A stretch of DNA of 64,000 nucleotides from Cylindrospermum stagnale PCC 7417 (GCF_000317535.1 NC_019757.1:2372501-2436500), one strand, 5' to 3'; positions 40,823 through 50,637 are shown, counted from the first letter of the stretch. Notes: generated from the letters alone by a model not told the origin. A program made the numbers and translations.

Positions 40823-43800
40823 TTGAATACAGCAGAAATAATCGAAGCAATCACAGAGCGAGAAAAATTTGAGCTTTTAGTAACTTCAGTACTTCGTAAA
40901 CGCAACAAAGATTATGAAGCTATTATACATACTGGTATGAATGCTCAGGGAGAAACTATCAAGTCGCCAGTAGACGGATTTTGTCAAGTTCCTGGAAGTA
41001 TTCCCACGCGCTTTTTATATGTGGCACATACGACAACAGACAGAGATGGTTTAGAAAAAAAGTGGTTACATGACCACACTAAAGTTAAACAAATTAAAAA
41101 CGATAGAAAAACTAACCCCTCTGAAAGTGATGATGGTGATTTATTAAAAGCTGCTCGTCTAGCTCAGAATGATAGACATAAGTTTCCTGATGCTAAATTT
41201 ACAGTCATTTTAACTACAAATCAACGTTTAGACCTCGAACTTCTAACAAAAATATATGAGAAAGCTAAAGAACTTGAAGTTGAAGTTGAGTTCTGTGAGC
41301 AATCGTATTTAGCTGACTTTTTAGATAATAATGCTGAGGGTCACTGGCTTCGCAAGAAGTATCTTGGTATTGAAGCTGAGATGTTATCTGAGTCTTTGCT
41401 ACTTAGTCTTTGCAAGCAAAGTTTAGCCAATTATGAAAAACAATTAGGATTTTTAACAAGTCCTGATAGCTGGGTTTATCGTGAAGTTGATAGTCTAGTT
41501 GAAAAAGGCAAACAAAGTAACGCTTACACTATTCAACTATTAATAGGTGAATCTGGTTCTGGCAAAAGTGCAACTGCTTATCAGATGCTGAAGAAACATT
41601 TAGCACCAGGGGGATATGGCTTGTGGGTATCTGATGAATTGCTCAAGGAATGTACTTCCCTGGAAAATGCCCTTGATAAAGTTTTAAGAAGTATTTATCC
41701 AAGTTTACAACCTGATGCAGGTAGCAATGCACTGAAACTTATTCCTCGAAGCTCAAGACTATTACTAGTTGTTGATGATGTGAACCGAGCAGATAATCCT
41801 ACAAGAGTTTTACAAAACATTATCAACTGGTCAAAGCCGCAGTCATCAGGTGAATCTAATTTACCGCCTTTATTTTCGCCCTGTTTTGTTGTCTGTCCCG
41901 TATGGACTAAAGTTTCTAATCCCATCAGTCCTGATTTCAAAGAAATACCTTGGGTAGAACGAGTTTTTATAGGCTTTATGAATACAGCAGAAGGAATTGA
42001 AGCTCTTAGAGCTATTACCTTATTAGCTAATGTAGATATTACAAGCACGGAAGCTAGTTCTTTAGCTGTAAAGCTGGGAAATGACCCTATACTTATTGGC
42101 TTGTTTGGTTCCTTGTTATCAAACACTCATATAAATGAATGGGCTAGTTTAACTGAAAATGTAATTGAACGATTTATTACAACTTCCATTGAGGAATTAT
42201 CTAGTTCAGGCAGATTTCTAGCCAATGAGTCTCAAGCCGCTTTATCTACCTTAGTTACTCATATGTTAACAAAGCGAAAACTTTACCCGCTTTGGACAGA
42301 AATTAAAGACTGGTTACAAGAATCTTCTGATGATTTAGATGCTTTAAGAGAGTTAATTAGACATAAGAAATTGTGCAGTATTCAAGAAGACAAATTTGTT
42401 TTTCGCCATGATCGCATTCAGGAGACCCTCTTAGTAGAGAGCATGATTAAGTTGCTATCTACCCCTAATTTAAACTCTGACATATTTGAGGAACCATTCT
42501 ATGCAGAAATAATTGGTAAAGCCATTATTCGTTCTCAACAAAATCAAGAGTTTCTGCGAGAACTAGGAAAGCGCCTACCTTTAGCATTAATAGAAGCAAT
42601 TCGGGATTTTGGTACTCCTACTAACAATTATCATCAGTTAATTATTGAAGAGGTAATGAAGTGGGTAAATAGTAGTATCTCAACTGGCTTAGTTCCAGAA
42701 TCAGTTTTTAGTGCAGTCTGTCGGAGTTTAGGGGAAACAGAATCTTCAGCATTACTTGAAATAACTGAAACTTTTCCCAAAGATAGATTAGTTCTTTTGG
42801 CTCGTCTTCGGAATGGCTGTACTATGAGCGGTGTTCGTTACTGTATTAACGAAAATAAACGCTATTTTGCACCATTCACACAAGATCCTTGGCGTGATCA
42901 AGCTCTAGAACAGGTGAAACGTTACCACAAGGAGAAGTTTCTAGTAGAACTAAAACAGCTATTACAATCTGATATTGTTACTGACGAAGAACGTGCAGGT
43001 GCTTTAACACTAGCAGGTTTTCTATGTTTTACCGAATTAGAAGATGAAATTGCAACTTGTTGGGAACTTGTTATAAAAAAGGCTCAAGTTCTTCCTATAG
43101 CGATTTGGGCTTCCATGCGGTGTTGTGGTGCAGAGCCTAAAAAACTTTTAGACCCACTAATGGAGTATTGGGCTAATCTATCTGATGAAAAAAATCAATT
43201 CGGCTCATCATTTCAAAATTATTTCGTTGACATGCTGCGTGGATCACTAGCGCGTGGTATTCGTGATCATGTTATCAAATATCTAATTTTACAGTACGAT
43301 GTACACAAATCATTAAATTGGTATATTGTACGCATTGTTGACCTTATTGATACACCTGATGTTATAGAGTTTATTGTAAAAGGTGCTGTTGACCTTGAGA
43401 AAAGTTTAGCTGGTACAGGAAATATTTCAACCTTGATGTTTAACATCATTGAGAACTGGGATAATTCTTCGATAAGTAAGCGTAAGCTATCACAAGCTTC
43501 TCTAGACAGATTAAAGTTTCTTTGGGACAATTCAGCTAGTGAGGAAGCTTTAAAAATACAAGCATTTCGCTTATGGCTTACAGGAGCAGAACTTGAACAA
43601 ATCGATGTCATGCAAGGAATTACATCTGATTCAATCCTTTTTGAATATGCATTAGAGAAGCGAATAAAACTTGGTGATCGCAGTGTCGTACCAAGGTTGC
43701 AAACAATACAAGGAGAGTATATTCATCATGTGTGGTGTGATGAAATTTTATTTATGGTAGACAATTGTATAGAAACTTTTAAAAAGGATATTTCAAAAGA

Positions 43801-44545
43801 TTTTTTGGGTGGAAATAAATATATACATCGTATTTTCTCTAGCCTACTAATTAAAATACGTGTAGAAGATGCAGAAAATTTGCTAGTAAAGCACTGGGAT
43901 TATTTAATGTACAGTCCCTTATTCATACAGTCTGCTTTATGTATTGGCACTCCAAAGTGTCTAGACCTAGCTGCTGCTGCCATCAATCAATGTCCAAAAG
44001 ACATCAAAATACTTGAGCATATTCACAGTCATTATGAATTTGCCGAATTGGGAGAAAAAAAGCCACTTACTAAGCAGCATCTAAATAATTTATTGCCGTA
44101 TCTAGATCGTTTAGGACAATCTGATCTTTGGGAATGTGCAGAATTATGTCAAACCCTTAAAATACCAGAATGGAGCCAACAATATATTGCACCTTTATTG
44201 AGTGAAGAAAATAGAAAACGCTACCATCCTTTAGATGATGATTTACTGCAAGAACTAGATGATATTGCAACACGAATTAATAGTGATTTTCACATTGAAT
44301 GCTGGCTAGAAAATTTTAATAAACGACACGAGCCTAAAAATCGCGTTTTAGGGATTATTGATCACTGGCTTGCAATCAATCCTACAGTAAAAGGTCTACA
44401 AATTGCTGCTGCTTGTGTTCAAGCAGTTGGTACTCGCAAAGATTTGTCTATCTTAGATAAATACTTAATAGAAGGATCACCAGATGAAATTGCCAGGATA
44501 AAGGAAAGTACTATATTTGCAGTTTACAGACAATCTTTAGATTAA
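40823..44545 (+). CDS. Large P-loop STAND-like ATPase with nuclease-like N-terminus
   Basis: The protein has 1240 residues and a TTG start preceded by TAGGT. The N-terminus (about 10-110) resembles a restriction-endonuclease fold: EKFELLVTSVLRKRN, SPVDGFCQV with Asp51, a strand RFLYVAHTTT, then a Lys-rich helix. This match is tentative. The ATPase core has Walker A GESGSGKS (242-249, Lys248) and Walker B LLLVVDD (313-319). From about 520 the protein is a long helical repeat region, as in STAND sensors. There is no membrane helix. It stands alone as a single AT-rich gene. Anti-phage defence of the Avs type is an inference from architecture; NACHT- or TPR-type signalling is possible. Confidence 0.75.
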   Translation: MNTAEIIEAITEREKFELLVTSVLRKRNKDYEAIIHTGMNAQGETIKSPVDGFCQVPGSIPTRFLYVAHTTTDRDGLEKKWLHDHTKVKQIKNDRKTNPSESDDGDLLKAARLAQNDRHKFPDAKFTVILTTNQRLDLELLTKIYEKAKELEVEVEFCEQSYLADFLDNNAEGHWLRKKYLGIEAEMLSESLLLSLCKQSLANYEKQLGFLTSPDSWVYREVDSLVEKGKQSNAYTIQLLIGESGSGKSATAYQMLKKHLAPGGYGLWVSDELLKECTSLENALDKVLRSIYPSLQPDAGSNALKLIPRSSRLLLVVDDVNRADNPTRVLQNIINWSKPQSSGESNLPPLFSPCFVVCPVWTKVSNPISPDFKEIPWVERVFIGFMNTAEGIEALRAITLLANVDITSTEASSLAVKLGNDPILIGLFGSLLSNTHINEWASLTENVIERFITTSIEELSSSGRFLANESQAALSTLVTHMLTKRKLYPLWTEIKDWLQESSDDLDALRELIRHKKLCSIQEDKFVFRHDRIQETLLVESMIKLLSTPNLNSDIFEEPFYAEIIGKAIIRSQQNQEFLRELGKRLPLALIEAIRDFGTPTNNYHQLIIEEVMKWVNSSISTGLVPESVFSAVCRSLGETESSALLEITETFPKDRLVLLARLRNGCTMSGVRYCINENKRYFAPFTQDPWRDQALEQVKRYHKEKFLVELKQLLQSDIVTDEERAGALTLAGFLCFTELEDEIATCWELVIKKAQVLPIAIWASMRCCGAEPKKLLDPLMEYWANLSDEKNQFGSSFQNYFVDMLRGSLARGIRDHVIKYLILQYDVHKSLNWYIVRIVDLIDTPDVIEFIVKGAVDLEKSLAGTGNISTLMFNIIENWDNSSISKRKLSQASLDRLKFLWDNSASEEALKIQAFRLWLTGAELEQIDVMQGITSDSILFEYALEKRIKLGDRSVVPRLQTIQGEYIHHVWCDEILFMVDNCIETFKKDISKDFLGGNKYIHRIFSSLLIKIRVEDAENLLVKHWDYLMYSPLFIQSALCIGTPKCLDLAAAAINQCPKDIKILEHIHSHYEFAELGEKKPLTKQHLNNLLPYLDRLGQSDLWECAELCQTLKIPEWSQQYIAPLLSEENRKRYHPLDDDLLQELDDIATRINSDFHIECWLENFNKRHEPKNRVLGIIDHWLAINPTVKGLQIAAACVQAVGTRKDLSILDKYLIEGSPDEIARIKESTIFAVYRQSLD

Positions 44546-44575
44546 TTAAATGAGTATATCAAATTATTAACGGCT

Positions 44576-44863
44576 CTACCGATCCCTTTTTTGATGGAAT
44601 TGAAAGGCGTTAATATCGTCCCAAAGCTCTGAAACAGGGTAAGTTTGTCCTGCTGCTGCAACCTGTCGCACAGACTCTTGTAAATCAGCTAATATTTGTG
44701 CTTTTGGCTCTTGTTCATCAATCCAAGCTAAACCACTGGCGTTATCAGAGTTTATGGAACTTATAAGCTGTTGCCAAAGTTCTAGGGGGACGAGTACATC
44801 GGTTGTTTCTCCGTCCACATTGGTGACATAGCGAATCTGACTTTCAATTTGTGCGATCGCCAT
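44576..44863 (-). CDS. Antitoxin-like small protein
   Basis: The 95-residue protein has the N-terminal pattern QIRYVTNVDGETTDVLVPLE then LWQQLISS. It resembles cyanobacterial Phd-like orphan antitoxins (R.y.tn..Ge.t.V.vpie.w..l). The C-terminal half is an acidic linker and helix. No toxin gene is adjacent. The gene is tail-to-tail with the STAND gene, 30 bp away. The assignment is by pattern only. Confidence 0.6.
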   Translation of the reverse strand: MAIAQIESQIRYVTNVDGETTDVLVPLELWQQLISSINSDNASGLAWIDEQEPKAQILADLQESVRQVAAAGQTYPVSELWDDINAFQFHQKRDR

Positions 44864-44896
44864 CGGTTGATCTCTGGTTTCATATTTTTATTGTAG

Positions 44897-44945
44897 GGTA
44901 TGCGATAGCGAAGCGCTCCGTAGGAATCGCTTTCTTTCACATACC
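44897..44945. repeat. Dispersed hairpin repeat upstream of rnc
   Basis: GGTATG (44897-44902) and CATACC (44940-44945) enclose nested GCGAT...ATCGC arms and the phrase agcgaagcgctccgtagga. This is a style of small dispersed repeat common in Nostoc genomes. Confidence 0.7.
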
Positions 44946-45068
44946 GCAGCTAGTTGAAGTTCTGAGAACGCTGACACAGTAAGATTTTTAACAAAAAAAT
45001 CACTTGTATTTATACTCTATCTTTAGTGCTAAGTTAAAAGTTATTAGCCCATTCTCCCCCACTTTTTA

Positions 45069-45788
45069 ATGTCTCCTGTTTATCCTCGCCGTCAGCGGCA
45101 ACTTGAAAGCTTAGTCCAAAAGTTAGGTTTGTCACTAAATGCGCCGATAAAGTGGCAACTGCTGGATTTGGGGCTAACTCATCCCACTGTGTCCGAGTCG
45201 GCAAATTATGAGCAGTTGGAGTTTGTTGGTGATGCGGTGGTGCGGTTGGTGGCTGCTATTGTGTTATGGAAACATTATCCTGATTGTCCGGTGGGTGATT
45301 TTGCGGCGATTCGTTCGGTATTAGTGAGCGATCGCATTCTCGCCCAATTAGCCAGAGAATATGGTTTAGAGCTATACTTACTGGTCGCTGGCAGTGCTAC
45401 TGCTGATCAAGTTGGTCAGGAGTCACGACTGGCAGATGCTTTTGAAGCAGTTTTAGGAGCGCTTTATTTAAGCACTCACAATCTAGAACTAATTCGCCCT
45501 TGGCTAGACCCCCACTTCCAAAAGCTAGCGACAGAAATTCGCCTTGATCCTGCCAGACTGAACTACAAAGCTGCTCTACAAGAATGGACTCAAGCACAAT
45601 TTAAAGTTTTACCAGAATATCGGGTTGTCGAAGTCAGTCAACCCCACCACACTCAAGAGCGTTTCGCCGCCCAAGTGTGGTTACATGAAAAAATGCTAGG
45701 AGAAGGTAAGGGACGCTCGATTAAAGCCGCTGAACAGGCCGCCGCCAAAGTAGCTTTTTTAGCAATTAGCGCACAGGAAAAACCTTAA
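45069..45788 (+). CDS. rnc: Ribonuclease III
   Basis: The protein has 239 residues. The nuclease domain carries the signature NYEQLEFVGDAVVRL, with the catalytic Glu and Asp, and ADAFEAVLGALYL. A C-terminal double-strand RNA-binding domain runs from NYKAALQEWTQAQ through AEQAAAKVAFLAI. It cleaves double-stranded RNA in rRNA and mRNA processing. The frame ends 35 bp before the oxidoreductase gene. Confidence 0.95.
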   Translation: MSPVYPRRQRQLESLVQKLGLSLNAPIKWQLLDLGLTHPTVSESANYEQLEFVGDAVVRLVAAIVLWKHYPDCPVGDFAAIRSVLVSDRILAQLAREYGLELYLLVAGSATADQVGQESRLADAFEAVLGALYLSTHNLELIRPWLDPHFQKLATEIRLDPARLNYKAALQEWTQAQFKVLPEYRVVEVSQPHHTQERFAAQVWLHEKMLGEGKGRSIKAAEQAAAKVAFLAISAQEKP

Positions 45789-45823
45789 CTGGTTACTGGG
45801 GAAGCAGAGGGAACAAATGACAA

Positions 45824-46897
45824 ATGACTAAAACTAAAATTGCTGTCATCGGTGTGGGACGTTGGGGAGTGCATTTACTGCGAAATTTTTTAGCACACCC
45901 CCAAGTGAATGTTGTGGCGGTAGTAGACCCCAATCCAGAACGATTGGCAGCGGTAAAACAACAATTTAACTTAGATGAAAATATATTATTAACAACCGAG
46001 TGGCAAGCTCTCAAGCAAGTGCCGGGGCTAACAGGGGTGGTAATTGCCACAACTGCTTCCACCCACTATGCCTTAATTAAGGATGCTCTCAACCAGGGTT
46101 ACCATGTTTTGGCAGAAAAACCCTTAACTCTCAACCCAGTAGAATGTCGGGAACTTTGCCAATTAGCAGAGCAACAACACTCGATACTCATGGTTGATCA
46201 CACTTATCTATTTCACCCAGCAGTTGAGCGAGGACAAGCTGTAATTCAGGCGGGTAAATTAGGTGATTTACGCTATGGCTACGCTACCCGCACTCATTTA
46301 GGCCCTGTCCGGCAGGATGTTGATGCCCTGTGGGACTTAGCTATTCATGATATTGCCATCTTTAACAACTGGCTAAATCAGTTACCTGTAAAAGTGCAAG
46401 CAACGGGTACGGTTTGGTTACAAGGGGGAATTCTTGAAGAAGCCTCTTTCTTGTCTGCTCCCAGTCCCCAATCTCCTCTAGCTGATTTAGTTTGGGTGAC
46501 GCTGACATATGCAGATGGCTTTCAAGCATATATTCACCTGTGCTGGCTCAATCCAGATAAACAGAGACGATTAGGGATTGTGGGTAGCTTAGGTAGCTTG
46601 ATTTTTGATGAGATGTCTCCCTCGTCGCCTTTAACCTTGCTACATGGTGAGTTTGCACAACAGGGGAATCAATTTATGCCTGTGAATCAACGACAAGAGG
46701 TGCTGGAGATAAAAACAGGTGAACCATTGCAGCGGGTTTGCGATCGCTTTGTTGTCTCTATCCTCCAGAATGTTCCCCCAGTGATTTCCTCAGGCCGGGT
46801 AGGTACAGACTTAGTGGAAATTCTTGCCGCTTTGACAGCATCCTTAAACCAGGGCGGTAAGCCTATTTTTCTGAACTTAACACATCAAACGCTTTGA
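45824..46897 (+). CDS. Gfo/Idh/MocA-family oxidoreductase
   Basis: The protein has 357 residues. The Rossmann motif IAVIGVGRWGVHLLRNF opens the protein. HVLAEKPLTLNP provides the family EKP lysine, and LWDLAIHDIAIFNNWL the conserved Asp/His pair. Substrate unknown; a nucleotide sugar or similar polyol is usual. Its last codons and stop (ACG CTT TGA, 46889-46897) abut the TnpB element's right end, so the natural C-terminus may have been altered by the insertion. Confidence 0.9.
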   Translation: MTKTKIAVIGVGRWGVHLLRNFLAHPQVNVVAVVDPNPERLAAVKQQFNLDENILLTTEWQALKQVPGLTGVVIATTASTHYALIKDALNQGYHVLAEKPLTLNPVECRELCQLAEQQHSILMVDHTYLFHPAVERGQAVIQAGKLGDLRYGYATRTHLGPVRQDVDALWDLAIHDIAIFNNWLNQLPVKVQATGTVWLQGGILEEASFLSAPSPQSPLADLVWVTLTYADGFQAYIHLCWLNPDKQRRLGIVGSLGSLIFDEMSPSSPLTLLHGEFAQQGNQFMPVNQRQEVLEIKTGEPLQRVCDRFVVSILQNVPPVISSGRVGTDLVEILAALTASLNQGGKPIFLNLTHQTL

Positions 46898-47040
46898 CAC
46901 TCTCAGGGAAGACAGCCGCTGAGATTCTTTAATCAAAGACATGACTTACTCAGATAGGATTTCTCCAACCTGAATAGAGGTCTTGTCTCCTAAAGCGTTG
47001 CTTGCGTCTAGCGCAAAAGTTCCCATATGCCCTACGGTAC
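46896..47040 (-). ncRNA. Putative TnpB-associated right-end (omega) RNA region
   Basis: TnpB guide RNAs are transcribed from the 3' part of tnpB through the right end, with the guide taken from flanking DNA. Here the region would end in the hairpin at 46901-46925. The call rests on the known biology of this family plus the visible hairpin, not on a recognised RNA consensus. Confidence 0.35.
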
Positions 47041-48148
47041 TCAATCCTCGACTAAGGATATTTCTAGCTGCGTTTTCGTCCCTATCCATGATGCACCCAC
47101 ACTGACAAACGTGGGTTCTGGTGGATAAGGTTTTCTTAACAATTTCACCGCAGCTAGAGCATTCCTGGCTAGTATATTGCGGATTAACCGCCACCGTGAC
47201 TTTCTTGAACACTTTGGCAAAGTATTCAAGCCAGACACGAAACTGATACCAAGATACGTCATTAATGGACTTAGCTAGACAATGATTTTTCACCAAATTT
47301 TTAATCCTCAAATCTAGCCTTCGGCACGGCGAAGCGCCTACGTAGGCTATCAAGTCGTTAGACTGAACTACGCACCGTGCTAATTTCACAGCATGGTCTT
47401 TACGTTGCCTACTTATTTTGAGGTGGCGTTTTCCTAAAATCTGTCTAGCTTTGCCTCGATTTTTTGACCCTTTGACTTTTCTAGAAACGCGACGTTGTGA
47501 ACGTTTAAGAACCTTTTCTCCTTCACGAAGAAACTTAGGATTCTCAATCATTACGCCATTGGAATCGGTGTAGTATTCTTTTAATCCTACATCCAATCCA
47601 ATAGTGTTACCAGATGGTTCTATGTTTTCTTGACGGATAACATCAATACAAAATTGACAATAATAACCATCAGCCCGTTTTACCAATCTTACCCGTTTAA
47701 TTTGGTTGATTTGGTAGAAATGAAGGTCACGAGTCCCCTTGATTTTTAATCTGCCAATACCTTTTTTGTCAGTAAAAGTGATGGATTTACGATCCGAAGC
47801 AAGCTTCCATCCTGATGTTTTGTATTCAACAGAACGACAATCTTTTTGGAATTGAGGATATCCCTTTAAACCAGGAATATTCTTCTTGCAATTATCATAA
47901 AACCGAGAGATAGAAGCCCATGCTCTTTCTGCACTAGCTTGTCTAGCCATTGAATTGAGTTCATTAGCAAATGGAAAATTAGCCGCTAAGACAGCACAAT
48001 ATTTCTGCAAGTCGTTTTTGCCTGTATCCAAAACATCTATCCATAGCCGAACACAGCTATTACGAATGAATTGTGCAGTCCGAATTGCATCATCTATTGC
48101 TGTTAGCTGAACTGATTTCCCGTAAACCTTAAACTCAAAAACTAGCAT
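46946..48148 (-). CDS. tnpB: TnpB, RNA-guided nuclease family, probably inactivated
   Basis: The protein has 400 residues. RuvC motif I is intact (IGLDVGLKEYYTDSNG). So are the zinc ribbon (CSSCGEIVKKT...CQCG) and the last catalytic Asp (MDRDENAARNIL). The middle RuvC motif, normally iaYEDLriKn, reads I-A-Y then V270-GASPCRRL-D279-L. The catalytic Glu has been replaced by nine residues encoded by a 27-bp dispersed repeat. Family knowledge predicts loss of DNA cleavage. The reading frame is preserved, so the insertion may be recent. Confidence 0.92.
   Translation of the reverse strand: MLVFEFKVYGKSVQLTAIDDAIRTAQFIRNSCVRLWIDVLDTGKNDLQKYCAVLAANFPFANELNSMARQASAERAWASISRFYDNCKKNIPGLKGYPQFQKDCRSVEYKTSGWKLASDRKSITFTDKKGIGRLKIKGTRDLHFYQINQIKRVRLVKRADGYYCQFCIDVIRQENIEPSGNTIGLDVGLKEYYTDSNGVMIENPKFLREGEKVLKRSQRRVSRKVKGSKNRGKARQILGKRHLKISRQRKDHAVKLARCVVQSNDLIAYVGASPCRRLDLRIKNLVKNHCLAKSINDVSWYQFRVWLEYFAKVFKKVTVAVNPQYTSQECSSCGEIVKKTLSTRTHVCQCGCIMDRDENAARNILSRGLSTVGHMGTFALDASNALGDKTSIQVGEILSE
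47315..47341. repeat. Small dispersed repeat inserted in tnpB
   Basis: The 27 bp between the Tyr and Asp codons of the YEDL motif contain GGCGAAGCGCCTACG-type sequence. This is the HIP-rich palindromic phrase found in Nostoc small dispersed repeats (21-27 bp elements described by Elhai and colleagues). It adds a net 24 bp and keeps the frame. Confidence 0.75.
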
Positions 48149-48303
48149 CTCTCTACCTCTAATCTTATACTACAACTCCCGGCGTAAGATTGTCAATACT
48201 TGGTAGCATAAAATTGAAGGCGGTTAAAACCACCCGTGTCGCTTATATCTCTTTCTCTGAAGCCACTGAGCTTTACGCTTACCGGGTATTGCTGTAAGAT
48301 GAT

Positions 48304-50364
48304 TCACCTTTCAGATGTCCCATTAACACAAGCTTCTCCTTTGGGAAAGCTGGGAATGATGCTTGGTTGGGGCGGGAAACTCACGTCGCAAGTTTCTCCT
48401 TTCTCTTCATCTACCACTGCTTTTGAAGAACCGTAAATCCCCAAAGGTGGCTCTTCCCGCCCTTTAGAGTAGCGGCTTCCCCTTGTCCCCTCCCCTTGTT
48501 CTTCTGAAGTAGGTAACAGAGAGATATCAATCAAAGGTAATACAATCAGCACTGTCGTACCTTGATGCAAACCCCCACTCTCAAGATTAATTTTACCTCC
48601 CATAAGTTCGATTAAGTTCCGGGAAATTGCTAGTCCTAATCCGGTACCCTCAAACTTGCGTGTGCTTGTGTCATTCACCATCACAAAGGGGCGAAATAGT
48701 TTGTGCTGCTGGGCAGGATCAACGCCTACACCTGTATCTTTAATAGAAACCATCACTTGAGATTTACCATCAACTTGGTGAATTTCTGTACAAATTGCGA
48801 TGCTTCCTTCGTCGGTGAATTTAGTGGCATTGCCGATGATATTAATCAGCACCTGCTTGAGTTTTGCCCCATCTGCCTTAATTGGTATCCGTTCACTACC
48901 TAGCTCACATTTGAGTTGCAAACCCTTTTGCTGAACATTAACCGACTGTAAATTAATTACCTCTAACAGTATTTGTCGTAAATCAATAGGTTCTGTGACT
49001 ACTGAGAGTTTTCCCGCTTCAATTTTAGAAATGTCTAGTAACTCATTGATAATGCCTAACAAGTGAATCGCTGTTTCATCGGCACGCTTGAGGAATTCCA
49101 TTTCTTCTTCCCGGTTATCACACAAGCCCTCCTCAACTAGGCGAACACAGTTAATAATGATATTTAGTGGGTTTCTCAATTCATGAGAAGTTGTAGCTAA
49201 AAACTGACTTTTAATTTGATTGGCAGTTTTTGCTTCTTTCCAAGCTATTTCTAGTTCTTCTGCCCAAGCCTTGAGTCGCTCAACCATCTGGTCTAGTGCT
49301 TGTGCTAGTTGATTGAACTCCCGGATTTTGAAGTTGTGGGGAATTGGTTGTGCGCTGTGGTGGCTGTGAATATTCAAAGCGTAGTCTCGTAATTCTTCTA
49401 CAGGACGTGCCAGGTAAGGAGCTAGATACAGCGATGCCAACAAACTTGCGCCAATTAAGCCAACTGTTAAAACAATGAGGATAAGTTTGATTTCCTCTAA
49501 ACCAAACAGGGCATTTTCCACACTCGTTACAGCTAAAATGATCCATTTTTGCTGCCGCTGTTGTGTCATAGGATTGACAATAGCCGTATAGCCAGCAACT
49601 AATTCTTTACCATCTGTAAAATACAAATGTATAGAATCGCTTTGCCCAGCGATCGCTTTTTTAACAATGCTTTTCAGTCGGTCAGCATCCGGATGATTTT
49701 GGATATTAGTACCCACTCGGTCTGCCAAAGGATGAAGCAAAATTGTACCATCTTCAGCAATTATTACCGTAGAGCCGGTGAGTGACCCTGGCTGATTTGT
49801 AATTTGTTGGTGCAATGCGGTCTGAAGACTTAAGACATAAGCCAAATCCCCACTGCGACTGTAGACTGGCACAGACAAAAGGAATTGCAGTTGATTTTGT
49901 GGATCTCTCTTGCCAGTTGTTCCGGCTTTTGGCGGTAATATTGCTTTGATATTAACGTCATCACTAGACAAAGATTCTCTCAATTCACCAATTCTTGTGT
50001 CGCCACAACTACTGGCAATGATGTTGCCTTTTTGTAGATTTGTTAATTGAATGCAATCAATTTTGGTTGGTAGTGTTTCCGCTAACTGAGTGAGAAATTT
50101 TTGGGCTTTTGCTGGCGAACCTGACTGAATGACTTTTGTTTGACTGGCACTGAGCAAGTTGCTTCTTAGCGCCGCGATAGCATCGATAATTTTATCACCT
50201 TTGTTGATGGCGCTTTCTGTTAAGTTTTGCCGGGCAGTTTTCAATAGACTAGAGCGTGCCTTATTCAAGGCGACAATTTCCCCTATAAATAAAACTGGGA
50301 CAAACAGAATTAATATTCTTGTTACTAAAATTCGACGAAAGGATGATTGACGAGACTTAGCCAT
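48304..50364 (-). CDS. Membrane sensor histidine kinase (dCache-HAMP-HisKA-HATPase)
   Basis: I chose the ATG at 50364 (MAKSRQSSFRRILVTRILIL) over the upstream frame start at 50412, giving 686 residues. The first membrane helix is ILILFVPVLFIGEIV. An extracytoplasmic Cache-like sensor follows (about 40-290, with VIIAEDGTILLHPLADRVG). The second helix is LILIVLTVGLIGASLLASLY, and a HAMP comes next. HisKA has the acceptor in ATTSHELRNPLNII. HATPase motifs are NIIGNATKF, IKDTGVGV and GTGLGLAISRNL. The C-terminal 60 residues after LLPTSEEQGE are low-complexity and may be repeat-derived. No response regulator is adjacent. Confidence 0.92.
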   Translation of the reverse strand: MAKSRQSSFRRILVTRILILFVPVLFIGEIVALNKARSSLLKTARQNLTESAINKGDKIIDAIAALRSNLLSASQTKVIQSGSPAKAQKFLTQLAETLPTKIDCIQLTNLQKGNIIASSCGDTRIGELRESLSSDDVNIKAILPPKAGTTGKRDPQNQLQFLLSVPVYSRSGDLAYVLSLQTALHQQITNQPGSLTGSTVIIAEDGTILLHPLADRVGTNIQNHPDADRLKSIVKKAIAGQSDSIHLYFTDGKELVAGYTAIVNPMTQQRQQKWIILAVTSVENALFGLEEIKLILIVLTVGLIGASLLASLYLAPYLARPVEELRDYALNIHSHHSAQPIPHNFKIREFNQLAQALDQMVERLKAWAEELEIAWKEAKTANQIKSQFLATTSHELRNPLNIIINCVRLVEEGLCDNREEEMEFLKRADETAIHLLGIINELLDISKIEAGKLSVVTEPIDLRQILLEVINLQSVNVQQKGLQLKCELGSERIPIKADGAKLKQVLINIIGNATKFTDEGSIAICTEIHQVDGKSQVMVSIKDTGVGVDPAQQHKLFRPFVMVNDTSTRKFEGTGLGLAISRNLIELMGGKINLESGGLHQGTTVLIVLPLIDISLLPTSEEQGEGTRGSRYSKGREEPPLGIYGSSKAVVDEEKGETCDVSFPPQPSIIPSFPKGEACVNGTSER

Positions 50365-50637
50365 CGAGTGTCTCACTTCGCATCTGCAAACCACAACAGC
50401 AACAATATGCAATTAGACGGGCTAAATGAGACATTTTATTAAGTTATCACTACTTCATTGTAACTTTTTAAAAGTATCAAATTGCCATTATGCAGAAAGA
50501 AACATGGTATACCAAAACTCATAGATGGTAGATGTAAAAGCAACTCGTGTTGCATATGAATACAGGAATCAAATTCGTAAACAGTAACTTGCAGGCAGAA
50601 ATTTATTTAAGATCAACAGACTAGTACCGCAGGGCGG

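Larger units (their letters stand above)
46896..48191 (-). mobile_element. IS200/IS605-group element carrying only tnpB
   Basis: On the minus strand the left end begins after TTGAC (48192-48196), a plausible target/TAM. It contains an inverted pair AATCTTA...TAAGATT. The right end carries a hairpin TCTCAG...CTGAGA (46901-46925 region) followed by GTGTC. No tnpA transposase gene is present, so the copy is non-autonomous. The boundaries are estimates. Confidence 0.65.
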
